14,734 nt of DNA, from positions 1 to 14,734 of the forward strand of contig CBFGTJ010000069.1 in assembly GCA_965651815.1 (NCBI GenBank). The letters run 5' to 3'. The stretch's first letter is position 1; every line of letters begins with the position of its first letter. Shown here piece after piece: positions 1 to 7,016 of the stretch. The notes under the pieces are model-generated. The model had not been told where the DNA came from, ran no database searches, and saw only the letters and a list, made by a program, of their open reading frames with translations. The DNA comes from CBFGTJ01 sp965651815 (GTDB lineage Bacteria; Actinomycetota; Acidimicrobiia; Acidimicrobiales; Microtrichaceae). The position numbers were made by a program, and so were the translations under genes.

Positions 1-149
1 TGCTGACCACCGCGGGTGAGGGGCCTTCGCGGCCGACGATCTCGGCCGGGGGCGCGGTGCACGTCCACTGGGACGGCCGGTCGGACCTCGCGGCCGCGTG
101 GCGCGACGCGGGCGAGGCGCTGCGGGCTCCGGGGGTGGGCTCCCGATGA
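1..149 (+). CDS. C-terminal end of a DUF58-family protein (partial)
   Basis: An open frame runs in from the left edge and stops at TGA 147-149. About 48 residues are visible, reading LTTAGEGPSRPTISAGG and ending in a run resembling the tail of DUF58 proteins (…WDGRSDLAAAWRDAGEAL). The stop overlaps the ATG of the next gene as ATGA, so the two are translationally coupled. DUF58 proteins are vWA-like and usually sit between a MoxR-type AAA+ ATPase and a TgpA-type transglutaminase. The neighbour here is such a transglutaminase, and that context is the main reason for the family call. The visible residues alone would not identify it. Confidence 0.6.
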   Translation, partial: LTTAGEGPSRPTISAGGAVHVHWDGRSDLAAAWRDAGEALRAPGVGSR

Positions 150-2461
150 GCGCCGCACCGGGGGTGCGCGCCCGGGTCGCACGCCGCCCGTTCGCCGCCG
201 AGCTCGGGCTGCTCGCGCTCGGGCTCGGCACGGCAGCGTCGTTCAACCGCCTCTTCGTCGGCTGGGCCTTCCTCGGCAGCCTGCTGCCCGCGGTGGTGAT
301 CGGCTGGGGCCTCGCGGTGCTGCTGCGCCGGGCGGGTGTCGGCGTGGCGGGGTCGTTGGTCCTGCACCTGATCGCGGGGCTGGTGCTCGTCACCGTGCAG
401 TTCGCCCCCGGCACGCACCTGCTCGGCGTGCCGACCCCCGACACGGCCCGCTCCCTGGCGCGGGCCGTCGAGTCCTCGTTCGCCGAGTTCTCCGAGCTGG
501 TCGCTCCCGTGCCCGCGCGCGACGGGTTCCTGGTGGTGGTGGCCGCGGGCCTGTGGGTGTTCGCGTACTTCCTCGACACCGCGGCCGCCCGCTTCCGCGG
601 CAACGTGCAGGGGGCGGTGCCGCACACCGCGGTGTTCGTCACGGTGGGGGTGCTCGCCCGCTCGAGCGGGCGCGTGCTGGCCGTCGTCCTGTTCGGGCTC
701 GGCCTCGCCGCCTACGCCGTCAGCCGGGTCCGCCAGGTCGCCGGCGAGCAGCGGTGGATCGACCACCACACCCGCCGCGGGGTCCGCGCCTTCACCGGCC
801 GGGCGGCGGCCGGCACCGCGGTCGCGCTGGTCGTGGGCGTCGCCGTGGCACCGTTCGTCCCCACCTCCGAACCGCCGGTCGACCTGCGCTCGCTGGGCCG
901 TGGCGACGGGCCGCGCACCGTGGTCAGCCCGTTCGTCGGGCTCCGTTCGCTGCTGGGCCAGCGCAGCGACGAGGTCGTGTTCACCGTGGAGGCGGACGCA
1001 CCGGCGTACTGGCGGCTCACCGCGCTCGAGCAGTTCGACGCGGACCGCCACATCTGGGTGTCCTCGGGTTCCTACGCGGCCGCGCAGGGGCCGCTCGAGC
1101 CGGGTGACGCGTCGATGGTGCCGGGCTCGACGCTGCGCCAGGAGATCGAGGTGATCGGGCTCGGAGGGCTGTGGCTGCCCGGCGCGTACGTGCCGAGCCG
1201 CATCGAGTCCGAGCGGCCGGTGAGCTACGACCGCGACTCGTCGTCCATCATCCGCCGCGACCCCGACGACCGCGGCCGCCTCTCCTACACGCTCGAGTCG
1301 CTCGTGCCGGACTTCGGGGTGCTGCGGCGACGCGGGACGCCGTCGTCGAACCACTCGGCGGGGATCGACCGCGTGCACCTCGAGCTCCCGGACCTCCCCA
1401 CCGAGGTGACCGACGCGCTCGCCCAGGCGACCGCCGGCGAGGTCGACGACCACGCACGGCTGCTCGCGCTGCAGGACTGGTTCCGCTCGCGCTTCTCCTA
1501 CGACGAGTCGGTGGACTACAGCGCGGATGCCGACCCGCTCACCGCGTTCCTCGAGCAGCGCCGGGGGTTCTGCCAGCAGTTCTCCTCCGCCTTCGCGCTG
1601 ATGGCGCGCGCCCTCGGGTACCCCAGCCGCGTCGCGGTGGGCTTCACCCCCGGGGAGGCGACCCGTCCCGAGGGCGGCACGGCCTCGACGCGGTTCGTGG
1701 TCCGGGGACGCCACGCGCACGCCTGGCCGGAGGTGCACCTCGCGGGCGTCGGGTGGGTGCCCTTCGAGCCGACGCCCCAGCGCGGCAACCCGCAGGCCGT
1801 GGAGCACACCGGCGTCGCACCCCAGCAGGCGCCCCCTCCCTCGGGCAGCGGGGAGACGACCACCACCCTGGCCGGGGGCGACGAGCCGAGCGTGACCACC
1901 GCCCCGCAGCGGCCGACGGCCACCGTGGCCCCGGCCGCCGCGGGGGACCGCCCGGGCAGCGACTCGTCCGAGCGCGGCGTCCCCGGCGGCGTGGTCGCGG
2001 CGGTCGTGGCGCTCGTCGGGGTGCTCGTCGTTGGGGTGCTCCTCCGGCGACGTCGCGCCCGGGGCCGGGCGGCCGACGACGTCGCCCGCGCCGAGGTCGC
2101 CGGTGCGTGGCAGCGCGCGCTTCGGGCCGTGCAGCGCAGCGGCCTGCGCCCCCGCGATGCGGAGACGCCGGTGGAGTTCTCGGCCCGAGCCGCCGCCGCG
2201 CTGGGCGAGGTGTCGCCGCGGCTGCCGGGGGGTGAGCGGTCCGGCCTCGGCGAGGCCGTCGCCGCGCTCGCCGACCTGGCGGTGCTGGAGACCCGGGCGC
2301 GGTACGCCCCGGGCTCGCCACCGGAGGAGGACCGCAGGGCGGCGTCGGAGGCCGCGGAGGCCGTCACCGCGAGGAGCGACGCGCTCCGCGCCGCGCGCCC
2401 GCTGCTCCAGTCGGGATCAGGCGTCGTCGTCGGAACGGCGCAGGCGGTCCCGGGCCCGTGA
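146..2461 (+). CDS. TgpA-type membrane transglutaminase-like protein (DUF3488-transglutaminase-DUF4129)
   Basis: This is a 771-residue membrane protein with about six hydrophobic helices in the first 240 residues (DUF3488/TgpA N-terminal region), then an extracytoplasmic transglutaminase-like domain. The catalytic Cys476 lies in RRGFCQQFSSAFALMAR and His525 in RHAHAWPEV. The third triad position falls in VPFEPTP, with Glu541 where Asp is classical. A Pro/Thr/Ser-rich linker follows, then a single helix (about 616-638) with an Arg-rich stop-transfer run. The cytoplasmic tail (about 651-745) matches DUF4129. The ATG at 146 overlaps the upstream stop as ATGA; an in-frame GTG at 98 would only add residues that overlap the upstream gene. 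Family members are thought to act on peptides or proteins at the cell envelope, but the substrate is unknown. The 3' end overlaps the convergent DUF3040 gene by 45 bp. Confidence 0.93.
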   Translation: MSAAPGVRARVARRPFAAELGLLALGLGTAASFNRLFVGWAFLGSLLPAVVIGWGLAVLLRRAGVGVAGSLVLHLIAGLVLVTVQFAPGTHLLGVPTPDTARSLARAVESSFAEFSELVAPVPARDGFLVVVAAGLWVFAYFLDTAAARFRGNVQGAVPHTAVFVTVGVLARSSGRVLAVVLFGLGLAAYAVSRVRQVAGEQRWIDHHTRRGVRAFTGRAAAGTAVALVVGVAVAPFVPTSEPPVDLRSLGRGDGPRTVVSPFVGLRSLLGQRSDEVVFTVEADAPAYWRLTALEQFDADRHIWVSSGSYAAAQGPLEPGDASMVPGSTLRQEIEVIGLGGLWLPGAYVPSRIESERPVSYDRDSSSIIRRDPDDRGRLSYTLESLVPDFGVLRRRGTPSSNHSAGIDRVHLELPDLPTEVTDALAQATAGEVDDHARLLALQDWFRSRFSYDESVDYSADADPLTAFLEQRRGFCQQFSSAFALMARALGYPSRVAVGFTPGEATRPEGGTASTRFVVRGRHAHAWPEVHLAGVGWVPFEPTPQRGNPQAVEHTGVAPQQAPPPSGSGETTTTLAGGDEPSVTTAPQRPTATVAPAAAGDRPGSDSSERGVPGGVVAAVVALVGVLVVGVLLRRRRARGRAADDVARAEVAGAWQRALRAVQRSGLRPRDAETPVEFSARAAAALGEVSPRLPGGERSGLGEAVAALADLAVLETRARYAPGSPPEEDRRAASEAAEAVTARSDALRAARPLLQSGSGVVVGTAQAVPGP

Positions 2462-2800
2462 CCCGGCGTTGTTGAAGTAGCCGCGCAACCCGCCGCCGCG
2501 CAGCACCTGGGTCGCCTCGTTGAGGCCCGCCCGACCCATCCGGCGCGCGTTCGACTCGATGAACACCGCCGCGCCGACCATCGCGAGGAAGCCGAGGAAG
2601 GCGAACAGGTAGCTGATCGTGAGCAGCAACACCGACGCGGCGAGCGCGGCGACGAACGCGACGACGCCCCACTTCAGCTTTCGCAGCGAGTGGGAGTACA
2701 CCGTGGTGGACCCGACCTGCCGTGCGAGCTCCGGGTCGCTGGCGCGGAGGTTCGCCTCGATCTCGCCCAGGATTCGCTGTTCGTCCTCAGAGAGCGGCAT
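2417..2800 (-). CDS. DUF3040 small membrane protein
   Basis: A 127-residue protein beginning MPLSEDEQRILGEIE, the hallmark N-terminus of the DUF3040 family of actinobacteria. After a charged amphipathic N-terminal region come two adjacent hydrophobic helices (about 44-62 and 64-82), then a basic tail ending in Asp residues. A GAGGAGG sequence (2810-2816) lies 9 nt before the ATG, so the start is well supported. It lies 134 bp downstream of dinB on the same strand and overlaps the transglutaminase tail by 45 bp, tail to tail. In many actinobacteria DUF3040 genes lie close to the mraZ/division cluster; that link is family knowledge and not visible here. The molecular function is not established. 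Confidence 0.9.
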   Translation of the reverse strand: MPLSEDEQRILGEIEANLRASDPELARQVGSTTVYSHSLRKLKWGVVAFVAALAASVLLLTISYLFAFLGFLAMVGAAVFIESNARRMGRAGLNEATQVLRGGGLRGYFNNAGSRARDRLRRSDDDA

Positions 2801-2934
2801 GCGCCACGACCTCCTCGGTACAGCTGCGACGGCACCTCGCCACAGCCAGGTGGCTGCTGGATACGTCCCACACGCTACTGGTCCTGCCGGCGAACCGCTC
2901 GTCGGCGGGGCGGTTTTGTGCGGGCATCGCGCTC
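2801..2934 (-). promoter_or_regulatory. dinB/DUF3040 intergenic region with candidate promoter and operator-like repeat
   Basis: This 134-bp gap precedes the DUF3040 gene. Reading leftward it holds a TATCCA hexamer (2858-2863), a possible -10. It also holds a perfect inverted repeat CAGCCA-gg-TGGCTG (2843-2856) just downstream of that hexamer, and the GAGGAGG ribosome site. The repeat would sit over the transcription start or early leader. No convincing -35 hexamer was found, so the promoter is only suggested. The far end holds a hairpin listed separately. Confidence 0.3.
2892..2917 (+). terminator. Hairpin followed by a T run, possible + strand terminator
   Basis: GAACCGCTC (2892-2900) pairs with GGGCGGTTT (2908-2916), with two G.U pairs, around a 7-nt loop. 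The T run 2914-2917 closes the structure on the + strand. No + strand gene ends nearby; the transglutaminase stops about 430 nt earlier. It could stop read-through antisense to DUF3040 and into dinB. On the minus strand there is no T run after the stem, so it is a poor dinB terminator. Confidence 0.3.
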
Positions 2935-4200
2935 CTACCCTCCGCGTGCCCGATCCACCCCGCCGGCCGTGGGCCCCCAGCGGTTCGTCCCGGGGGTGTC
3001 GTGCCGTCCCGCGAGGCTGGCGGGGCCGATCACCGCGTCACCGAAGCGGGAGCGGATCGCGTCGACCGCTTCGTTCGCGGCGTCCCACGCGTCGTCCTGC
3101 CCCTCGTCGTCGAACAGGGTGCCCTGCTGCTCGGCCTCGCGGGTCAAGTTGGCCATGCCGACGCCCACGAGCCGCACCCCGCGGTGCACCGGCAGGCGCG
3201 ACAGCAGCGACCACGCCGTGTCGACGAGGTCGGTGCCGCGCGAGGTCGGCGCGTCGAGGGTGCGCGACCTGGTGATCGTGGTGAAGTCGCGGTACCGGAC
3301 CTTCAGCTGGACGGTCCGGCCGCGGTAGCCGTGGTGGCGGAGCCTCGCCGCGACCGCGTCGGAGAGGCGCACGATCTCCGGTCGCAGCCGCTCCAGTGAC
3401 GTGAGGTCGACGGGGAAGGTCTCCTCGTGGCTGATCGACTTGGGCTCCTGGTCGGGGACCACCGCGCGGTCGTCGATGCCGTGCGAGAGCGCGTGCAGGT
3501 GCGAGCCCGTCGCGGCGCCGAGCACCGCGGTGACCCGCTCCAGGGGCAGCGCGGCGAGGTCGCCCACCGTGCGCACCCCCAGCCCCTGCAGCTTGAGCAG
3601 CGTGGCCGGGCCCACGCCCCACAGCGCCTCCACCGGCAAGGGGTGGAGGAACGCGAGCTCGTCGCCGGGCTCGACCACGTGCACACCGCTGCCCTCCACG
3701 GGGCCCTCGCGGCTCGCTCGCGGCTTCGCCCGCTCGGTCGCCAGCTTCGCGAGGAACTTGTTGGAGGCGACACCGATCGAGCACGAGAGATCCTCGGCCT
3801 CGCGCACCCGCCGGCGCAGGTCGTGCGCCACCTGCGCCGGGGGCCCGAGCAGGCGGCGGGTGCCGGAGATGTCGAGGAACGCCTCGTCGAGGCTCAGCGG
3901 CTCCACGAGCGGGGTGACCGAGCGGAAGAGCTCCATCAGGCGGGCCGAGACCCGCGCGTAGTGGCGGTGGTCCCCGTCGAGGAAGACCGCGTGGGGGCAC
4001 AGCTGGCGGGCCCGTGCCGACGGCATCGCCGAGTGCACCCCGTAGGAGCGGGCCTCGTAGGAGGCGGCCGCGACCACGCCCCTCGCGCCCGCCCCGCCCA
4101 CCACCACCGGGCGGCCGCGCAGCTCGGGGCGACGCAGCAGCTCGACCGACGCGTAGAAGGCGTCCATGTCGACGTGCAGGATCACCCTCCGGGGTGGCAT
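2935..4200 (-). CDS. dinB: DNA polymerase IV (Y-family translesion polymerase)
   Basis: A 421-residue Y-family polymerase that copies past damaged template bases with low fidelity. The palm carboxylates are visible: Asp11 in HVDMDAFYASVE, and Asp105/Glu106 in SLDEAFLDISG. The aromatic steric-gate position is Tyr16. The SIGVASNKFLAKLA motif (141-154) and the ALWGVGPAT/LGVRTVGDLAALP helix-hairpin-helix region (192-219) follow, then the little-finger domain (about 255-355). Near the C-terminus QQGTLFD (358-364) resembles the beta-clamp-binding motif. The length is slightly above the usual 350-410. The start has no Shine-Dalgarno; GAGACT ends 7 nt before the ATG, suggesting a leaderless message. 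I see no actinobacterial LexA box (GAAC-N4-GTTC) upstream, so SOS control is not supported by the sequence. Confidence 0.96.
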   Translation of the reverse strand: MPPRRVILHVDMDAFYASVELLRRPELRGRPVVVGGAGARGVVAAASYEARSYGVHSAMPSARARQLCPHAVFLDGDHRHYARVSARLMELFRSVTPLVEPLSLDEAFLDISGTRRLLGPPAQVAHDLRRRVREAEDLSCSIGVASNKFLAKLATERAKPRASREGPVEGSGVHVVEPGDELAFLHPLPVEALWGVGPATLLKLQGLGVRTVGDLAALPLERVTAVLGAATGSHLHALSHGIDDRAVVPDQEPKSISHEETFPVDLTSLERLRPEIVRLSDAVAARLRHHGYRGRTVQLKVRYRDFTTITRSRTLDAPTSRGTDLVDTAWSLLSRLPVHRGVRLVGVGMANLTREAEQQGTLFDDEGQDDAWDAANEAVDAIRSRFGDAVIGPASLAGRHDTPGTNRWGPTAGGVDRARGG

Positions 4201-4310
4201 CCCGACCAGTCTCGCCGGTGCCGCGGTGGTGCACCACCCATCGGGCTGGCGACGTGGGTGGGCGAAATTGACCCTTGTGCCGCCGGACGGCGTACCGGAT
4301 CATCGCCGGC
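4201..4310. promoter_or_regulatory. Divergent control region between dinB and the metallophosphoesterase gene
   Basis: This 110-bp region separates two genes that start outward. On the minus side GAGACT (4208-4213) lies 7 nt before the dinB ATG. On the + side TTGTGC (4275-4280), a 17-nt spacer and GATCAT (4298-4303) lie 7 nt before the ATG at 4311. Neither gene has a Shine-Dalgarno, which fits leaderless transcripts. A second possible -35 (TTGACC, 4268-4273) is badly spaced. A 14-bp perfect palindrome and an overlapping 7-bp inverted repeat (4234-4240/4255-4261) lie on the dinB side. Confidence 0.45.
4225..4238. promoter_or_regulatory. 14-bp perfect palindrome, candidate operator
   Basis: GGTGGTGCACCACC is identical to its reverse complement. 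It lies 24-37 nt upstream of the dinB start codon, where a -35 element for the GAGACT hexamer would fall. That is a natural place for a dimeric repressor to block the promoter. The cognate regulator is not evident in the window. Chance palindromes occur in GC-rich DNA, so the operator role is inferred. Confidence 0.35.
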
Positions 4311-6449
4311 ATGCTCCGAACCGGGAAGCGTCACCCCGCCGCGCGCCAGCGACCTCGGCGAGCCATCGGCACGTTCGTGTCCGCGGGGGTGATCCTCAGC
4401 GTCGTGTCGCTGCTCACCCCGGTGACCGCCCGCGCGGAGGGCGAGCTCGACGACGGTCCCGCGCCGGCCGCCGCGACCGGCGAGACGGTGATCGGCTGGG
4501 TCAGCGACTTCGGCTACATCCACCCGGACATGGTGTTCCTGCGGGAGCAGGTCGACGAGTGGGAGGTCGACCACGTCGTCAGCACGGGCGACAACTGGCA
4601 GTACTCGACATGGCCGGGCGGCCACGACGACCCCGAACCGACGGGCACCGACCGGTACGACCGGGTGGTCGGGGAGATCTTCTGCGAGTACCTGCGCGCC
4701 GCGTCGGGACCGCTCTGCCCGTCCCACCGGCAGTCCCCCACCAACCGCTTCTTCCCGGTCGCGGGCAACCACGACCACGACGACGGCCCGCTGGCCAACT
4801 ACCTGGCGTACTTCAACCTCCCGGGTGCCGGCACGACCAGCACGCACCCCAGCGGCAGCGAGCTCTACTACGACGTCGTCCTCGGTGACGTCCACCTGTT
4901 CGTGATCGACAGCGAGTCGGTCTCCGTGGAGGCCGAGGGGGGCACCCCGGCGGTGCCCACCTCGGTCCAGAAGGCCTGGCTCGAGGACGCCCTGGACTCC
5001 TCCAACGCCCCCTGGAAGGTGGTCGCGCTCCACGAGCCGGTGTACGGCTCGAGCGTGCACTACGGGTCGAACCCGGCACTGCAGTGGGACTTCGCCGACT
5101 GGGGCGTGGACGCCGTCATCAACGGGCACGCCAGCCTCTACGAGCGGGTCCACCGCGACGGCGTCGTCTACATCACCGCGGGCCTCGGGGGCGGCATCGG
5201 CGATGACGGTGTGATCCAGACCGGCACCTGCCGGCCGTCCGGTTCGCGGGTGGAGGGCAGCCAGGTCTGCATCGGGCGGGGCGATCGGCCCTACCTGTCC
5301 GACGGGACGGAGCTGATGGGTGCGGTGAAGATCGTCGCGACCCCGACCGAGCTCTCCTTCGATGCATGGACCATCGAGCCGGGGCACCGGCACCTCCTCG
5401 ACAGCTACTCGATCACGAAGTCGGCGCCCACCCCGCCGACGATCACGACCAGCTCACCGCTGCCCTCCGGACAGGTCGGCACCCCCTACTCGACCACCCT
5501 CCAGGCCAGCGGCGGCACCACCCCCTACACCTGGCAGCGCACCGGCGGCGACCAGCTCCACCCCGGCCTCTCCCTCAACGCCACCACCGGCACCATCTCC
5601 GGCACCCCCACCACCGCCGGCACCCGAACCATCCAGTTCCGCGCCACCGGCGCCAACGGCGCACAATCCGCGATCAAGTCGCTGACACTCACCGTGGCGC
5701 ACCCGCCCGTTGTCGATCCCGACGGCGGCGGCTTCGTGGGGATGGCACCCACACGGGTGCTCGACACCCGGACGAACGGGCCCTGCGTCTCGGGGTCGAC
5801 CGGTCGCCAGGTCACCGTGGCGGGCGTGCACGGGGTGCCCCCGGACGCGGTGGCGATCGCCGCGAACGTCACCGTCGTGGGCCCCGGCTCACCCGGGTAC
5901 CTGACCGTCCACCCGTCGGGCTCGCCCCGTCCGACCGCGTCGAACCTCAACTACGAGCGCGGCGACGTCGTCCCCAACCTGGTCACCACCAAGGTGGGTA
6001 CCGGCGGGCGGATCACCCTGTACGCGTCGGGAGGGTGCCCCCACGTCATCGTCGACGTCGCCGGCTACTACACCGCCGGCACGCCCGGCGAAGGCGGCTT
6101 CACCGGCATCACCCCGACCCGCGTGCTCGACACCCGCACCAGCGGCCCCTGCGTGTCCGGGGCGGCGGGCCGGCAGCTGATCGTGGCCCCGACCCCGCCG
6201 TCGGTGCCCGCGGACGCGGCCGCGGTGGCGCTCAACGTGACCGTCGTGCGACCCGGCTCGCCCGGCTACCTCACCGTCCACCCCGACGGCGTGCCGCGCC
6301 CGACCGCCTCCAACGTGAACTTCGACAAGGGGCAGGTCGTGGCCAACGCCGCGCTCGTCAAGGTCGGCACGGACGGGCGCCTGCGGTTGTACGCCTCGGG
6401 AGGCTGCCCGCACGTCGTGGTCGACGTGGTCGGCTACCACCACGGCTGA
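4311..6449 (+). CDS. Secreted metallophosphoesterase with Ig-like domain and two C-terminal modules
   Basis: A 712-residue exported protein, probably an extracellular phosphoesterase. Residues 1-42 form a signal peptide (RQRPRR, hydrophobic 19-38, likely cleavage after TARA). The calcineurin-like domain (about 57-365) shows Asp66 (WVSDFG), Asp94 (STGDNWQ), Asn153/His154 (GNHDHD), His241 (ALHEPVY) and His273 (NGHASLYER), closest to purple-acid-phosphatase-type enzymes. The usual second His of GHxH is Ser275, and the Tyr expected three residues after Asp94 is Gln97. A putative Ig domain (about 381-462) and two tandem modules (473-587, 595-710) follow, which may tether the protein at the surface. 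The ATG at 4311 puts the signal peptide at the N-terminus and follows a promoter-like element; the in-frame TTG at 4275 adds 12 unlikely residues. The substrate is unknown. Confidence 0.85.
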   Translation: MLRTGKRHPAARQRPRRAIGTFVSAGVILSVVSLLTPVTARAEGELDDGPAPAAATGETVIGWVSDFGYIHPDMVFLREQVDEWEVDHVVSTGDNWQYSTWPGGHDDPEPTGTDRYDRVVGEIFCEYLRAASGPLCPSHRQSPTNRFFPVAGNHDHDDGPLANYLAYFNLPGAGTTSTHPSGSELYYDVVLGDVHLFVIDSESVSVEAEGGTPAVPTSVQKAWLEDALDSSNAPWKVVALHEPVYGSSVHYGSNPALQWDFADWGVDAVINGHASLYERVHRDGVVYITAGLGGGIGDDGVIQTGTCRPSGSRVEGSQVCIGRGDRPYLSDGTELMGAVKIVATPTELSFDAWTIEPGHRHLLDSYSITKSAPTPPTITTSSPLPSGQVGTPYSTTLQASGGTTPYTWQRTGGDQLHPGLSLNATTGTISGTPTTAGTRTIQFRATGANGAQSAIKSLTLTVAHPPVVDPDGGGFVGMAPTRVLDTRTNGPCVSGSTGRQVTVAGVHGVPPDAVAIAANVTVVGPGSPGYLTVHPSGSPRPTASNLNYERGDVVPNLVTTKVGTGGRITLYASGGCPHVIVDVAGYYTAGTPGEGGFTGITPTRVLDTRTSGPCVSGAAGRQLIVAPTPPSVPADAAAVALNVTVVRPGSPGYLTVHPDGVPRPTASNVNFDKGQVVANAALVKVGTDGRLRLYASGGCPHVVVDVVGYHHG
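5727..6071 (+). repeat. First copy of the TRVLDTR...GYLTVHP module
   Basis: Residues 473-587 of the phosphoesterase. Landmarks are GGFVGMAPTRVLDTRT, GPCVSG, VAIAANVTVVGPGSPGYLTV, RPTASNLNY and ASGGCPHVIVDVAGYY. The two Cys (in GPCVSG and GGCPH) are kept in both copies and could form a disulfide. Such modules are recurrent in secreted proteins of Acidimicrobiia and related actinobacteria; their role is not established. Confidence 0.85.
6093..6440 (+). repeat. Second copy of the TRVLDTR...GYLTVHP module
   Basis: Residues 595-710, starting 122 residues after the first copy and joined by a short TAGTPGE linker. Landmarks are GGFTGITPTRVLDTRT, GPCVSG, AVALNVTVVRPGSPGYLTV, RPTASNVNF and ASGGCPHVVVDVVGYH. 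Much of it is identical in protein and close in DNA to copy one, so it looks like an internal tandem duplication. The protein ends two residues after this copy. Confidence 0.85.
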
Positions 6450-6450
6450 T

Positions 6451-6476
6451 CCGGCACCGGACCGGGCCGGGGCCGG
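6451..6476. terminator. GC-rich hairpin filling the convergent gap
   Basis: The 27-bp space between the converging stops of the phosphoesterase and the Nudix gene is almost wholly one stem. CCGGC (6451-6455) pairs with GCCGG (6472-6476), then one A.G mismatch, then CCGG (6457-6460) with CCGG (6467-6470), around a 6-nt loop. There is no T run on either side, so this would be an L-shaped, U-less terminator of the kind proposed in high-GC actinobacteria, able to act in both directions. Confidence 0.5.
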
Positions 6477-6989
6477 TCAGGTCCGCACGCAGAGGAGCTC
6501 GCTGAGCCGCTCCCCCTCGATCCGGTAGCGGAACGAGCGGGGCTCGGCGAAGCGCTCGTCCAGCCACTCGAGCAGCGGTTCGCGCACCCACTGGTGCGAA
6601 CCTCCCAGGTACTCGACGCAGCGCACGTCGTCGGCCCACTCGGCGCCGATGACGATGCCGTCGGGGTCGTCGCCGACGCTCAGCTCGCCGGCCACCGCGG
6701 CGGCGCGGTGGACCTCCACCCTCAGCCTCCACCCGAGCCCCGGGGCCTCGGCGACGATCTCGTAGAGCATCCCGCCCCAGCGCAGCACCTCGAGGCCGGT
6801 CTCCTCGCGCACCTCGCGGGTGAGCCCGTCGAGCACCTCCTCGCCCGGGTCGATGACGCCACCCGGCGTCGTCCAGTCGGTCTCGCCACCACGCCGGCGG
6901 TTCTCGACCAGCAGCACGCCGCTGCCCCCGGCACCTGCCCCGAGCAGGGCGGACTCGATCACCGCGCCCCCCACGACCCAGTCCCGCAT
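6477..6989 (-). CDS. Nudix hydrolase
   Basis: A 170-residue Nudix-family pyrophosphohydrolase. The Nudix box is complete: Gly44, Glu50, then REVREETGL from Arg58 to Leu66, fitting GX5EX7REUXEEXGU. The Glu residues bind the divalent metal that activates hydrolysis of a nucleoside diphosphate linked to another moiety. The substrate cannot be read from the sequence. I chose the ATG at 6989 because AGGA (6998-7001) lies 8 nt before it. An in-frame ATG at 6998 would add three residues but has only the AGG directly touching it. The gene begins 27 bp after the stop of the zinc peptidase (18 bp with the longer start), so the two are probably one transcript. Confidence 0.9.
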   Translation of the reverse strand: MRDWVVGGAVIESALLGAGAGGSGVLLVENRRRGGETDWTTPGGVIDPGEEVLDGLTREVREETGLEVLRWGGMLYEIVAEAPGLGWRLRVEVHRAAAVAGELSVGDDPDGIVIGAEWADDVRCVEYLGGSHQWVREPLLEWLDERFAEPRSFRYRIEGERLSELLCVRT

Positions 6990-7016
6990 GCGGTCCATCC
7001 TGTCAGGCGCGCCGCC

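Noticed and set aside
98..145. Upstream GTG start for the transglutaminase
   Set aside because: It adds 16 residues without membrane or domain content and overlaps the upstream gene, whereas the ATG at 146 forms a standard ATGA junction.
2619..3399. Long + strand open frames opposite DUF3040 and dinB
   Set aside because: They are Arg/Pro/Ala-rich shadows of the minus-strand genes, typical of high-GC DNA, and show no domain motifs or ribosome sites.
4275..4310. TTG start extending the metallophosphoesterase by 12 residues
   Set aside because: TTG is rare as a start, the extension precedes a normal signal peptide, and these bases fit promoter hexamers better.
4201..4310. SOS (LexA) box upstream of dinB
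   Set aside because: No GAAC-N4-GTTC-type sequence is present on either strand of the gap.
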